Source of the DNA: Tenacibaculum sp. SG-28
Lineage (GTDB): Bacteria; Bacteroidota; Bacteroidia; Flavobacteriales; Flavobacteriaceae
NCBI RefSeq assembly: GCF_002954385.1
Contig: NZ_MQVY01000002.1
Span: 62,001-126,000 of the forward strand
DNA: 64,000 nt
Direction of reading: 5' to 3'
Shown: positions 1 to 9,606 of the stretch, in pieces
How the letters are laid out: every line of letters starts with the position of its first letter
How positions within the stretch are numbered: position 1 is the first letter of the stretch
The notes under the pieces: model-generated
Seen by the model: the letters and a program-made list of their open reading frames with translations, nothing else
Told to the model about the DNA's origin: nothing
The model's database searches: none
Program-made: the position numbers and the translations under genes

Positions 1-1
1 C

Positions 2-660
2 GATCCCATTGATGGCAAGTCCTTTAAAAAATTACTTCCTTATGGCTACGGTACACAAAGAGAAAATGCCCTATCCCCATCTACACTCTCCCTAGAAAGG
101 CATCGTTTACTATGGTTGTATCTGAAGAATGAAACTAGTTTTTTTGAAACAGAAAATTCATTAAAGGTATTACATATTGCACCAGAGCAATGCTTTTACA
201 GCCGCTTTAAATCACAAAAAAATCTAGCGTATACTACCGCAGATATTGAATCTCCAATCGCAGACGTCAAAGCAGATATTTGCAACTTACCTTTTCAAGA
301 TAATGAATTTGATGTTATTTTATGTAATCATGTTTTAGAACATATCCCAGATGATGCAAGGCCATGAATGAGTTGTATCGGGTCATGAAAACAGGTGGTT
401 GGGGCATATTTCAAATACCACAAGACATCCACAGAGCGGTTACTTTTGAAGATAACAGCATTACAGATCCGAAAGAGCGTGCAAAAATCTTCGGACAATA
501 CGATCACGTTCGCGTATATGGCATGGATTATTTTGACAAACTACGAGCCCATAAATTTTTGGTTGAGGCGATTAAATACACGGAGACTATCCCTAAAGAA
601 CTCGTCACCAAATATGCGCTAATGCAAGGAGAGATATTACCGGTATGTCGTAAAGTTTAA
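2..660 (+). CDS. SAM-dependent methyltransferase, 5'-truncated by window edge, frame-broken
   Basis: Class I SAM-dependent methyltransferase of the methyltransf_11 type. The reading frame is open from base 2, so the start lies outside the window. The nucleotide-binding strand is seen as LKVLHIAPEQ and the post-motif region as FDVILCNHVLEHIPDDA, followed by ELYRVMKTGGWGIFQIPQ, a usual core of this fold. The frame breaks near 358-362: reading one more A in the short A run restores DDAKAMNELYRV, so this is probably one gene with a base missing from the sequence rather than two ORFs. The acceptor substrate cannot be told. The 3' end overlaps the converging apbE gene by four bases. Confidence 0.75.
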
Positions 661-1643
661 TAATTAGTATATTCTTGAATAGATCCCTCTTGGTTTACGT
701 ATAATAAAACAACTCGTAATTCGGGAAATTTTGCTAAAAACAACTTTGTTTTTTCGAAGCCCATCGCCATGAAAGCAGTGGCATATGCATCTACATCAGC
801 ACAATCTCCTGGGGCAAAAACAGTCGCACTTAACAAATTACTCTCAACAGCAAAACCAGTTTTAGGGTTTATGGTGTGTACGTACTTTTTACCATTTGCG
901 CCAATCCTAAATTTTCGATAATTACCAGAACTTGCCATAGATTGGTTATCTAGTGTAACTAATTTAGAAAACGATCGAGAACCATCTGTATTAGGGTTAT
1001 CAATGCCTACTTTCCATAATTCACCATTAAATTTAACGCCTCTTGCTCTAATTTCGCCACCTATCTCTACCAAATAATTCACGATCCCCTTCGACTCCAA
1101 AAACCTCCCAACAACATCGATTCCATAACCTTTCGCAATTGAGTTAAAGTCTAGACATACCGCTGCATCTTCTTTCCGTAATTTTCTATCGTTAACTACG
1201 ATTTTATCAAAGCCTACATGTGCCATTAATGTTTTTACTTGTGCACTGTCTAAATCTTGTTGTTCCTTCTTATAACCGAAACCCCATGCATTTACCAGAT
1301 TACAAACCGTTGGATCAAAATAACCTGAAGTCTCTTTGTATATTCGTTTTGACTTCTGAAACACCTCTAAAAACAAATTATCCACTACCACAGTGGTATC
1401 TCCCGCATTAATCCGTGAAATATCAGAATCGGCAATATACGTAGATAACGAAGCATTGGTAATTTGAAATAAACTATCAATAGAAGTTTTATAGTCGGTA
1501 TCTGCTACATATTTAATGGAATACGTAGTACCAAAAACAACTCCTGCTAATTTTGTGGTAGGATCTGTAGGCGACGATTTTTTACATGCTACCACACAAA
1601 TCAAACAAATACAACCGAGGTAAAAAAGTAATTTAGATTTCAT
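657..1643 (-). CDS. apbE: FAD:protein FMN transferase (ApbE), lipoprotein
   Basis: Flavin transferase that covalently attaches FMN from FAD to Thr or Ser of target proteins, for example Na+-NQR and RnfG-type subunits, on the outer face of the inner membrane. I take the start at 1643, ten codons inside the longest ORF, because this gives a lipoprotein signal with lipobox ICVVAC and lipidated Cys20. ApbE signatures are present: DFNSIAKGYGID, VEIGGEIRARG, HTINPKTG and the metal-binding DVDAYATAFMAMG near the C-terminus. About 328 residues, normal for the family. The gene stands alone; no Nqr or Rnf genes are in the window. Confidence 0.9.
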   Translation of the reverse strand: MKSKLLFYLGCICLICVVACKKSSPTDPTTKLAGVVFGTTYSIKYVADTDYKTSIDSLFQITNASLSTYIADSDISRINAGDTTVVVDNLFLEVFQKSKRIYKETSGYFDPTVCNLVNAWGFGYKKEQQDLDSAQVKTLMAHVGFDKIVVNDRKLRKEDAAVCLDFNSIAKGYGIDVVGRFLESKGIVNYLVEIGGEIRARGVKFNGELWKVGIDNPNTDGSRSFSKLVTLDNQSMASSGNYRKFRIGANGKKYVHTINPKTGFAVESNLLSATVFAPGDCADVDAYATAFMAMGFEKTKLFLAKFPELRVVLLYVNQEGSIQEYTNY

Positions 1644-1723
1644 TTTAAGACTTTTAAGGAACAAAAATAACATTCCATCCTCATAAAAGAATGTTAATTA
1701 TAATTTTTGTACCTTCATTTTTT

Positions 1724-1731
1724 TAACTTTG
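1724..1731 (+). promoter_or_regulatory. -7 element (TAACTTTG) upstream of the OmpA-like lipoprotein gene
   Basis: TAACTTTG matches the Bacteroidetes -7 consensus TAnnTTTG, 33 bases before the ATG at 1765. No TTTG stands at the ideal distance upstream, so only the -7 half is well supported. Confidence 0.45.
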
Positions 1732-1764
1732 TGAGTGAATTCTAATAAGAATAAATTTTAAATT

Positions 1765-2612
1765 ATGAAGAAAGTCGTTTTATTATTTGCATTATCTGTA
1801 CTAGTTGCTTCCTGTGGGTCTACCAAAGAGTTAGAAGCCTTACAAGCAAAACACAACCAAACTAAACAAGAGTTAGTAGACACGAAAGCTAATTTAACTA
1901 AGTGCTTGGTAGAAAAGGAACGCTATGAAGAAAAATCTGCAATATTGGCTAGTACTGTAGAAGATTTACGAAGAGATAAACAAGAAACCTTAAAACAAGT
2001 TGGCGACCTGACTGTATTGACACAAGGAGCTAATGACAATATTAAAGAGTCTTTAGCGCAGCTTGGAAAGAAAGATAAATACATTAACAAAATTAGAGCA
2101 GCTGCCTCAAAAAAAGACTCTCTAAATTTACTAGTGGCATTCCACCTGAAAAAAGAATTACAACAAGGAATAGACGATGAGGATATTGAGGTAAATGTTG
2201 AAAAAACTGTGGTTTTTATTTCTATATCGGATAAATTATTATTTAAAAGTGGTAGTTACACGATCAATGACAAAGCGTCTAAAGTACTTGAAAAAGTTGC
2301 TACAGTAGTTAATGGACAACCTGAAATGGATGTAATGGTAGAAGGACATACAGACAATACACCAGTTAAGAGCAAATCAAGCTTAAAAGACAATTGGGAC
2401 CTAAGTGTTAAGCGTTCAACTGCAATTGTACGTGAATTACAAAACAAATACCAAGTTGCACCAAATAGACTAATTGCTGCAGGTAGAAGTAGCTATGTTC
2501 CAATCGCAGCTAACGATACTCCGGCAAATAAATCTAAAAACCGAAGAACAAAAATCATCATTCTACCACGTTTAAACCAATTTTTGATTTATTAGATCAA
2601 AAAGTAGAGTAA
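1765..2612 (+). CDS. OmpA-family peptidoglycan-associated lipoprotein
   Basis: Outer-membrane lipoprotein that tethers the envelope to peptidoglycan. Order: signal peptide with lipobox LVASC (Cys17), then a coiled coil of about residues 22-110 rich in Lys, Glu and Gln, then a C-terminal OmpA domain with VEGHTDNTPV, WDLSVKRS and NRRTKIIILP, which hold the Asp and Arg that bind diaminopimelate. As written, the ORF ends at 2595 in NQFLIY. Adding one T to the five-T run at 2581-2585 gives NQFFDLLDQKVE and a stop at 2612, the expected family ending, so the short C-terminus is probably a sequencing error. A strong terminator follows. Confidence 0.88.
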
Positions 2613-2637
2613 GGAGAATTTTACTAAGAAAACGAAG

Positions 2638-2669
2638 AGGAGACTATACAAACAGTCTCCTTTTTTTTT
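2638..2669 (+). terminator. Rho-independent terminator after the OmpA-like gene
   Basis: Perfect 8-bp stem AGGAGACT/AGTCTCCT (2638-2645 and 2654-2661) with an 8-base loop, followed by a run of Ts. Confidence 0.9.
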
Positions 2670-2739
2670 CACGCTATTAAATATACCGAATACAACCAAT
2701 AAAAATTAGTGTTTTAAAAGTAAAATAAACGTGTAACTA

Positions 2740-2770
2740 TTTGTTACTAAAATAAATAATTGTACTTTTG
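2740..2770 (+). promoter_or_regulatory. Promoter of rplM-rpsI (Bacteroidetes type)
   Basis: TTTG at 2740-2743, a 19-base spacer, then TACTTTTG at 2763-2770. This is a full match to the -33/-7 pattern known for the Bacteroidetes primary sigma factor. The leader of about 55 bases contains the palindrome TCCTTTTTTAAAAGGA (2774-2789). Confidence 0.8.
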
Positions 2771-2831
2771 CAGTCCTTTTTTAAAAGGAAATATAAATAT
2801 TAATTCATAGACAAAAACTAATCGTGTAATT

Positions 2832-3287
2832 ATGAACACATTAAGTTACAAAACAGTATCGGCTAACAAAGCTACCGTAAACAAAGAGTGGGTTTTAGTG
2901 GATGCGGACGGACAAACATTGGGTCGTTTAGCTTCTAAAGTTGCAAAACTTATAAGAGGTAAACACAAACCAAACTTCACACCTCACGTAGATTGTGGAG
3001 ACAACGTTGTAATCATCAACGCTGAAAAAATTAATTTAACAGGTAAAAAGTGGACTGATAAATCATATATCCGTCACACCGGTTATCCAGGAGGACAAAG
3101 ATCGCTTACTGCAACAGAAATGTTTGAGAAAGATCCTACAAGACTTATCGAAAAGGCAGTAAAAGGAATGTTACCTAAAAACAAATTAGGAAGCGCTTTA
3201 TTCAGAAATTTATTTGTTTATGCAGGTTCTGAGCACATGCAAAACGCTCAAAACCCAAAAGCTATTAACCTTAACGATCTTAAATAA
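2832..3287 (+). CDS. rplM: 50S ribosomal protein L13
   Basis: Large-subunit ribosomal protein, 151 residues, full length for Bacteroidetes L13. Seen signatures: WVLVDADGQTLGRLASKVA near the N-terminus, the GKHKPNFTPHVDCGD stretch, and the KAVKGMLPKNKLG motif typical of the family. It is the first gene of the rplM-rpsI pair; its stop TAA shares its last base with the rpsI ATG, so the two are translationally coupled. A complete promoter lies upstream. Confidence 0.98.
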   Translation: MNTLSYKTVSANKATVNKEWVLVDADGQTLGRLASKVAKLIRGKHKPNFTPHVDCGDNVVIINAEKINLTGKKWTDKSYIRHTGYPGGQRSLTATEMFEKDPTRLIEKAVKGMLPKNKLGSALFRNLFVYAGSEHMQNAQNPKAINLNDLK

Positions 3288-3673
3288 TGGAAACTGTACA
3301 CAAAATAGGTAGAAGAAAAACAGCAGTTGCTCGTGTTTATGTTGCACAGGGAAGTGGAAACATCACGATTAACAAAAGAGAGTTTAAAAATTATTTTACT
3401 ACTCCAACTTTACAATACAAAGTGCAACAACCTTTAATGTTAACAGAAAACTTAGAGTCATACGATATCAAAGTTAATGTATTTGGAGGTGGTGTTACTG
3501 GTCAAGCAGAAGCGATTCGCTTAGGTATTACTAGAGCATTAGTTGCAATAAATGAAGAAAACAAAGCTGTCTTGAAACCAGAAGGACTATTAACTCGTGA
3601 TCCAAGAATGGTAGAGCGTAAGAAATTCGGTCAGAAGAAAGCACGTAAGAAATTCCAGTTCTCTAAACGTTAA
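3287..3673 (+). CDS. rpsI: 30S ribosomal protein S9
   Basis: Small-subunit ribosomal protein S9, 128 residues, with the N-terminal KIGRRKTAVARVYV signature, the GGGVTGQAEAIRLGI loop and the basic C-terminal tail GQKKARKKFQFSKR that reaches toward the P-site tRNA. It overlaps the rplM stop codon by one base. Confidence 0.98.
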   Translation: METVHKIGRRKTAVARVYVAQGSGNITINKREFKNYFTTPTLQYKVQQPLMLTENLESYDIKVNVFGGGVTGQAEAIRLGITRALVAINEENKAVLKPEGLLTRDPRMVERKKFGQKKARKKFQFSKR

Positions 3674-3684
3674 TCGTTTATCAG

Positions 3685-3763
3685 AACTGTTATTTTCAAT
3701 ATTTAAGTATAATAACAGTTTAGTATCTAAATATTTCAGATGTGTAATACCTACTGAAATATT
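3685..3763 (+). promoter_or_regulatory. Structured rpsB leader: two successive inverted repeats
   Basis: Between rpsI and rpsB lie two perfect 10-bp inverted repeats: AACTGTTATT/AATAACAGTT (3685-3694 and 3711-3720) and AATATTTCAG/CTGAAATATT (3730-3739 and 3754-3763). No T run follows either, so they do not look like ordinary terminators. By analogy with leader RNAs of ribosomal-protein genes this may be an S2-responsive leader; that is inference. Confidence 0.45.
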
Positions 3764-3793
3764 GCGAAAACAGAACGTAAACACATTTTTAAA

Positions 3794-4563
3794 ATGGCAA
3801 ACATTCAAGAATTACTAGAAAGTGGCGTACACTTTGGTCACTTAACAAGAAAATGGAACCCAAACATGGCTCCATATATCTATACAGAGCGTAATGGTGT
3901 TCACATCATCGATTTGTATAAAACATCTGCTAAAATCGACGAGGCAGCAAAAGCGTTACAAAAAATTGCGAATTCTGGTCGTAAAGTATTATTTGTTGCA
4001 ACAAAAAGCAAGCAAAAGATATCGTAGCAGAAAAAGCTAAAGCCGTTAATATGCCATACATTACAGAGAGATGGCCAGGTGGAATGCTAACAAATTTTGT
4101 TACTATCCGTAAAGCTGTTAAAAAGATGGCTTCTATTGATAGAATGAAACAAGATGGATCTTTTGATGCTTTATCGAAAAGAGAAAAATTACAAATTAAC
4201 CGTCAACGTGAAAAACTAGAAAAGAATTTAGGTTCTATCTCAGACATGACACGTTTACCAGGTGCATTATTTGTAATTGATGTAAAGAAAGAGCACATTG
4301 CTGTTGCAGAAGCACAGAAATTAAACATTCCAATTTTTGCGATGGTGGATACTAATTCAGATCCAAGACCAATTGACTTTGTAATTCCTGCAAATGATGA
4401 TGCATCAAAGTCTATCGATAAAGTATTATCGTATATCACAGCATCTATTTCTGAAGGATTAACAGAAAGAAAAGCAGATAAAGAAAAAGCAAAAGCAGAA
4501 AAAGAAGCTGCTGCTGAAGGAAAAACAGAAGCTGCTACCTCAACAGAAGAGGAAACAAAATAA
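3794..4563 (+). CDS. rpsB: 30S ribosomal protein S2 (one apparent sequencing deletion)
   Basis: Small-subunit ribosomal protein S2. The start [20 protein letters not shown] and the middle [16 protein letters not shown] are unmistakable. As written the frame stops at 4027. Adding one A to the five-A run at 4003-4007 gives [19 protein letters not shown] and joins both halves into one protein of about 256 residues with the usual acidic, Ala/Glu/Lys-rich tail. S2 is essential and single-copy, so the break is almost certainly an undercalled homopolymer. The next gene is tsf, the classical neighbour, but a strong terminator sits between them. Confidence 0.96.
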
Positions 4564-4570
4564 TTATAAT

Positions 4571-4608
4571 GTAAAGGTTTCTTAATAAAGAAACCTTTAC
4601 ATTTTTTT
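4571..4608 (+). terminator. Strong terminator between rpsB and tsf
   Basis: A 13-bp stem GTAAAGGTTTCTT/AAGAAACCTTTAC (4571-4583 and 4588-4600) with a 4-base loop and a T7 tract. It should separate, or at least attenuate, tsf from rpsB. Confidence 0.92.
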
Positions 4609-4652
4609 ACCTTGTACAATAAAATAATTACAACAATAAAACAACGATAGAA

Positions 4653-5621
4653 ATGTCAGTAAAAATAAGCGCTGCAGACGTAAAAAAACTTAGAGATACT
4701 ACCGGAGCTGGTATGATGGATTGTAAAAAAGCATTAGTAGAAGCGGAAGGTGATTTTGATAAGGCAATAGAAATTTTACGTAAAAAAGGACAAAAAATAG
4801 CTGCTAAAAGAGCAGATCGTGAGTCAACGGAAGGTGTAGCTATTACTAAAATTAGTGAAGACAACACTTACGGAGTTGCAATTGTATTAGCATGTGAAAC
4901 AGATTTCGTAGCAAAAAATGATACGTATAAGCAATTGGCTGCTGAATTCGTAGATATCGCTTTTAACTGTGCTACTAAAGAAGAGTTTTTAGCTGCTGAT
5001 TTTGGAGGTATGACTGTTGCAGAGAAGTTAATTGAGCAAACTGGTGTAATTGGAGAAAAAATCGATATCACTGCTTTTGAAAGAATTGAAGCTCCTTACG
5101 TTGGTGCATACACACACGTTGGTAAGATTGCCGCTATGGTAGGTTTATCTAAACCAGTAGAAAACGCTGCTACTTTAACAAAAGATCTAGCAATGCAAGC
5201 TGCTTCTATGGGAGCAACTACACTTTCGTATAAAGACTTTGACCCTGCTTATGTAAATGCAGAAACAGAAGCGAGAATTGCTGCTATCGTAAAAGATAAT
5301 GAAGAGTTGGTTCGTTTAGGAAAAACTCTTAAAAATGTACCGCAATTTGTTTCTAGACTGCAATTGACAGAGGAAGCTATTGCACAAGCAGAAGCAAATG
5401 CTAAAGAGCAATTAAAAGCAGAAGGTAAACCTGAAAAAATTTGGGATAAAATTTTACCAGGTAAAATGGAAAGATTTATTTCTGACAATACTACTTTAGA
5501 TCAGGAACAAGCTTTATTGGATCAAAAATTCATCAAAGACGAAAAGAAAACTGTAGCCCAATATATCGCAACATATGGGGATGTTGATGTTACAAATTTC
5601 GTAAGAGTTACTCTTGGATAA
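4653..5621 (+). CDS. tsf: Elongation factor Ts
   Basis: Guanine nucleotide exchange factor for EF-Tu. 322 residues, the longer Bacteroidetes form. The N-terminal UBA-like domain has the signature LRDTTGAGMMDCKKAL, followed by the core with CETDFVAKND, which inserts into EF-Tu to displace Mg2+. A terminator lies on each side, so it is probably transcribed on its own. Confidence 0.98.
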   Translation: MSVKISAADVKKLRDTTGAGMMDCKKALVEAEGDFDKAIEILRKKGQKIAAKRADRESTEGVAITKISEDNTYGVAIVLACETDFVAKNDTYKQLAAEFVDIAFNCATKEEFLAADFGGMTVAEKLIEQTGVIGEKIDITAFERIEAPYVGAYTHVGKIAAMVGLSKPVENAATLTKDLAMQAASMGATTLSYKDFDPAYVNAETEARIAAIVKDNEELVRLGKTLKNVPQFVSRLQLTEEAIAQAEANAKEQLKAEGKPEKIWDKILPGKMERFISDNTTLDQEQALLDQKFIKDEKKTVAQYIATYGDVDVTNFVRVTLG

Positions 5622-5641
5622 ATTGAACCATAACAAAAAAT

Positions 5642-5671
5642 AAAGCCGTCTAATTTTTAGATGGCTTTTTT
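5642..5671 (+). terminator. Terminator after tsf
   Basis: Stem AAAGCCGTCT/AGATGGCTTT with one G-U pair (5642-5651 and 5659-5668), continuing into Ts. Confidence 0.85.
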
Positions 5672-5725
5672 GTTTCCAAAAAAAATAAAAAAAATCCTTA
5701 ATTTTGCTCAACTTTCAAAATGATT

Positions 5726-6436
5726 ATGAAATATAAAAGAATACTATTAAAATTAAGCGGGGAGGCACTAATGGGAGAGCGTCAATACGGAATTGATCCG
5801 CAAAGACTCAAAGAATACGCCCAAGAAATTAAAGAGGTGGTCGCTAAAAACATAGAAGTTGCAATCGTAATTGGTGGTGGAAATATTTTTAGAGGAGTTG
5901 CTGGTGAATTAAATGGTATGGACCGCGTTCAAGGTGATCATATGGGAATGTTAGCCACTTGTATTAATGGTTTGGCCTTACAAAGTGCTTTAGAAGACGA
6001 AGGACTACAAACGAGGTTACAAACCGCAATAGAAATAAAGGAAATAGCAGAACCGTATATCAAAAGGAAAGCAAATCGTCATCTAGAAAAAGGACGAGTG
6101 GTAATTTTTGGTGCAGGAACAGGAAATCCATATTTTACGACAGACACTGCTGCTGTTTTAAGAGCGATTGAAATCAATGCCGACGCTATATTAAAAGGAA
6201 CAAGGGTAGATGGTATATATACCTCTGACCCTGAAAAAGATAAAAATGCAACTAAGTTCCATTCCATTACCTTTAAAGATGTTATTGAAAAAGGGTTAAA
6301 AGTCATGGATATGACCGCCTTTACCCTAAGTGAAGAAAATGAACTTCCAATTATTGTGTTCGACATGAACAAAACAGGTAATTTATTAAAATTACTATCG
6401 GGAGAACAGATAGGAACTGTTGTAAATAACCAATAA
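5726..6436 (+). CDS. pyrH: Uridylate kinase (UMP kinase)
   Basis: Hexameric bacterial UMP kinase of the amino-acid-kinase family, making UDP from UMP and ATP in pyrimidine synthesis. I choose the ATG at 5726 rather than 5720 because [17 protein letters not shown] is the family start. Other signatures: [18 protein letters not shown] and the nucleotide site near TDTAAVLRA. About 236 residues, normal. The order tsf-pyrH-frr is conserved in many bacteria. Confidence 0.97.
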   Translation: MKYKRILLKLSGEALMGERQYGIDPQRLKEYAQEIKEVVAKNIEVAIVIGGGNIFRGVAGELNGMDRVQGDHMGMLATCINGLALQSALEDEGLQTRLQTAIEIKEIAEPYIKRKANRHLEKGRVVIFGAGTGNPYFTTDTAAVLRAIEINADAILKGTRVDGIYTSDPEKDKNATKFHSITFKDVIEKGLKVMDMTAFTLSEENELPIIVFDMNKTGNLLKLLSGEQIGTVVNNQ

Positions 6437-6487
6437 AAGACGAATAATAACCTCCATACAAACAAAGAGGATTTAAATTACTACACA

Positions 6488-7042
6488 ATGAACGAAGAGA
6501 TTGATTTTATTTTAGACTCTGCCAAAGAGGCAATGGAAAAGGCAATAGATCACTTAAGTAAAGAATTAAGAAGTATCAGAGCAGGAAAAGCATCTCCAGC
6601 GATGCTAGCGAACGTTCAGGTAGATTATTATGGCGCGGCTACTCCTTTAGGACAAGTAGCCAACGTAAATACACCGGATGCAAGAACTATTTCTATCCAA
6701 CCCTGGGAAAAGAACATGTTACAAGAAATAGAAAAAGCAATTATGTTAGCTAATCTAGGATTTAATCCAATGAACAATGGTGATACCATCATCATCAATG
6801 TTCCCGCCTTAACAGAGGAACGAAGAAAAGAGTTAGTAAAGCAGTCAAAGTCGGAGGCTGAACATGCAAAAGTAGGGATAAGAAATGCGCGTAAAGAAGC
6901 GAATAACGACATTAAAAAAACCGAATTTTCCGACGACATGAAAAAAACAGCCGAAGAAGAAGTTCAGGCTTTAACGGATCAATTTGTAAAATCGATTGAT
7001 GAAAAACTAGCCGTTAAGGAAAAAGAGATAATGACCATTTAG
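6488..7042 (+). CDS. frr: Ribosome recycling factor
   Basis: Splits post-termination ribosomes together with EF-G. 184 residues with the family's MEKAIDHLSKELRSIRAGKA start of the long helical bundle, the VDYYGAATPLGQVA hinge segment and ERRKELVKQSKSEAEHAKV helix. It lies 51 bases behind pyrH and before a terminator, consistent with a pyrH-frr transcript. Confidence 0.98.
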   Translation: MNEEIDFILDSAKEAMEKAIDHLSKELRSIRAGKASPAMLANVQVDYYGAATPLGQVANVNTPDARTISIQPWEKNMLQEIEKAIMLANLGFNPMNNGDTIIINVPALTEERRKELVKQSKSEAEHAKVGIRNARKEANNDIKKTEFSDDMKKTAEEEVQALTDQFVKSIDEKLAVKEKEIMTI

Positions 7043-7066
7043 AGAAAATTATTTTAAATAATTCTG

Positions 7067-7094
7067 AAGAGTGTTTTATACACTCTTTTTTTGT
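7067..7094 (+). terminator. Terminator after frr
   Basis: Stem AAGAGTG/CACTCTT (7067-7073 and 7081-7087) with a 7-base loop and a T tract. Confidence 0.82.
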
Positions 7095-7122
7095 TTTTAT
7101 ACCAAGCATTTACATAACTTTG
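7091..7122 (+). promoter_or_regulatory. Promoter of the MMPL exporter gene
   Basis: TTG at 7091-7093 and TAACTTTG at 7115-7122 with a 21-base spacer. The ATG follows 16 bases later. The -33 half overlaps the T tract of the frr terminator. Confidence 0.6.
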
Positions 7123-7138
7123 CGAAAACTTTTTTTGA

Positions 7139-9503
7139 ATGACTTTTTGGACCAAGATTGCTGGTTTCATACTTCGAAACCGATATTTAGTTTTACTTTT
7201 CATAGCTGTAATTACAGGGTTATTGGTTACTCAAATGAAGTACATGCGCTTTTCGTATACAGAAGCAAATTTATTACCTGCCGATCATGAAGTAAATATT
7301 GAATACAACGAATTCCTCAAGGTTTTTGGAGAAGAAGGAAACTTGATTCTTTTAGGAGTAAAAGACAGTTCTATTTTTACTCCTGAAAAATTTAATGCAT
7401 GGAACGAACTATCCAAATCATTTGACAGTATTCCGGAAGTAGATTTTACCTTATCTATTGCAGATGTAAAACAATTAAAAGCCGACCGGAAAGCTCGAAA
7501 GTTTAAACTAGAACCCTTATTTAAAAACACACCAACTAGTAAGGAAGAAGTAGAGGAGATAAAAAAGGAACTATTTGAAAGACTACCGTTTTATGAAAAC
7601 CTTTTGTATAATGATAATGGAGTACTTCAAACTGCAATTTACCTCAATAAGGAAATTATCAATGCACCAGAACGAGCAGACTTTATTACGGAAGTTCTTA
7701 TACCCACTATTGAGAAATTTGAAAACAAATATCAGGTAAATGTTCGGGTATCCGGAATGCCGTATATTCGAACACTTAATTCTTTGAATATTACCAAAGA
7801 GATGGGGATTTTTGTAATTGGTGCTCTTTTGATTACTGCCATTATTTTCTTCTTCTTTTTCCGATCGTTTAGAGCTACATTTATTACCTTGTTAGTAGTA
7901 GGAATCGGCGTTATTTGGGCGTTTGGTTTCATCGGTTTATTTCGATACGAAATAACTATTCTTTCGGCCTTAATTCCCCCACTAATAATCGTAATTGGGG
8001 TTCCAAACGCAGTATTCCTAATTAACAAATACCAACAAGAAGTTAAAAAACACGGAAATCAAGCAAAGTCCTTACAGCGAGTAATCTCGAAAATAGGAAA
8101 TGCAACGCTGATGACCAACATAACTACGGCTTCGGGATTTGCAACCTTTGTTTTTGTAAAAAGCCAACTGCTTCGTGAATTCGGTATTCTTGCATCGGTA
8201 AATATTATTAGCATATTTATACTGGCCCTTTTAATTATACCAATCTGTATAGTTTTATGCCACTTCCAGAAAAAAAACACTTGAGTCATCTTGAAAAAAG
8301 ATGGATGGAAGATGTGGTTAATTGGATGGAACAAACCGTACGGAACAAGAGAATCAGTATTTACATTACTACCGTGATTGTGATTATTTTTAGTATGATT
8401 GGTCTTTATCAAATTAGAGTCTCTGGAAGTTTGATAGAAGACATGCCTAAAAGTAAAGAATTCTATAAAGACATCAAGTTTTTCGAGCGAGAATTCGGCG
8501 GTATTATGCCGTTAGAAATTTAGTAGATACTAAAACAGACAAAGGGGTTATGAAATTATCTACCCTGAAAAAAATGGAAAAAATAAATGAAATAATTGAA
8601 ACTTTTCCTGAACTCTCGAAACCAATTTCCATAACGAATTTGGTTAAATACTCGAAACAAGCTTTCTACAATGGTAATCCAAAATACTATCAATTACCAA
8701 CAAGTCAGGAGAGGAATTATATCTTCGCCTACACTAAAAATTCTGACAGCAATGCAGGAATGCTAGATAATTTTGTAGATGCATCCGGTAGATATGCGAG
8801 AATAACAACGTTTATGAAAGATATTGGTACCGATAAAATGGATATCATTCAAGAACGATTACAAGCCGTTATTAAAAAACAATTTCCAGATGACCGATTT
8901 AAAGTGTCTATGACTGGTAAAGCCTTGGTATTTTTAAAAGGCACTAATTATCTAATTAAGAATTTGGTGATTTCCTTGTCCTTAGCAATATTTTTAATTT
9001 CGATATTCATGGCGTGGATGTTTAGATCACCACAAATGATTTTAATATCTTTAGTACCTAACATGCTGCCACTTCTAATTACGGCAGGTTTAATGGGATT
9101 CTTTGATATTCCTATTAAGCCGTCTACTATATTAGTTTTTAGTATTGCTTTCGGTATCTCCGTAGACGATACCATCCATTTTTTAGCAAAATACAGACAG
9201 GAGCTTCTGGCGAACAACTGGAAAATAAAACCAGCCGTATATGCTGCTCTTCGAGAAACAGGGGTTAGTATGTTTTACACCTCCATTGTGTTATTCTTTG
9301 GCTTTTTAGTATTTACGGTTTCTAGTTTTGGAGGTACGATTGCACTTGGTGGATTAGTATCTGTCACGCTACTTTTAGCAATGGTATCCAATCTTGTATT
9401 ACTCCCTTCTTTACTGCTTACCTTTGAAAAGAAAATAGCCAATAAAAAAGTTTTAAAAGAATCAAAATTTAAGATTCTTCCACCAAAAGACAGTGATAAA
9501 TAA
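7139..9503 (+). CDS. MMPL/RND-superfamily exporter (two apparent frameshifts)
   Basis: Predicted inner-membrane exporter of the RND superfamily, MMPL branch, with two repeats of one helix, a large periplasmic loop and a bundle of helices. The sequence gives three pieces. Piece one ends near 8284. Piece two (MPLPEKKHLSHLEKRWMEDV) is in a frame entered by one missing base near 8243-8252. Piece three starts after 8520: restoring a T in ATTTAG gives LEILVDTKTDKG. Joined, it is about 788 residues, normal for the family. The segment FGISVDDTIHFLAKYR matches the conserved GxSxDD(T/Y) motif of transmembrane helix 4 in RND proteins. Lipid or hydrophobic substrates are typical; the actual substrate is unknown. 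Confidence 0.85.
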
Positions 9504-9550
9504 AATAGAAAAGTCTTATAATTTCATTTTATTTATAATACCTATCGAGA

Positions 9551-9581
9551 TTGCTCAATTAGTAGCAAAAAAGTATATTTG
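9551..9581 (+). promoter_or_regulatory. Promoter of asnS
   Basis: TTG at 9551-9553, a 20-base spacer and TATATTTG at 9574-9581, followed by a 25-base leader to the ATG at 9607. Confidence 0.7.
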
Positions 9582-9606
9582 CTTTTTATACAAGATTTAA
9601 GAAACA

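Noticed and set aside
3590-3808. Minus-strand ORF over rpsI and the rpsB leader, and many similar antisense ORFs
   Set aside because: They are frames antisense to well-supported genes and show no protein-like composition or start signals.
3794-4563. rpsB as two genes or a pseudogene
   Set aside because: S2 is essential and single-copy; adding one A restores the exact family sequence.
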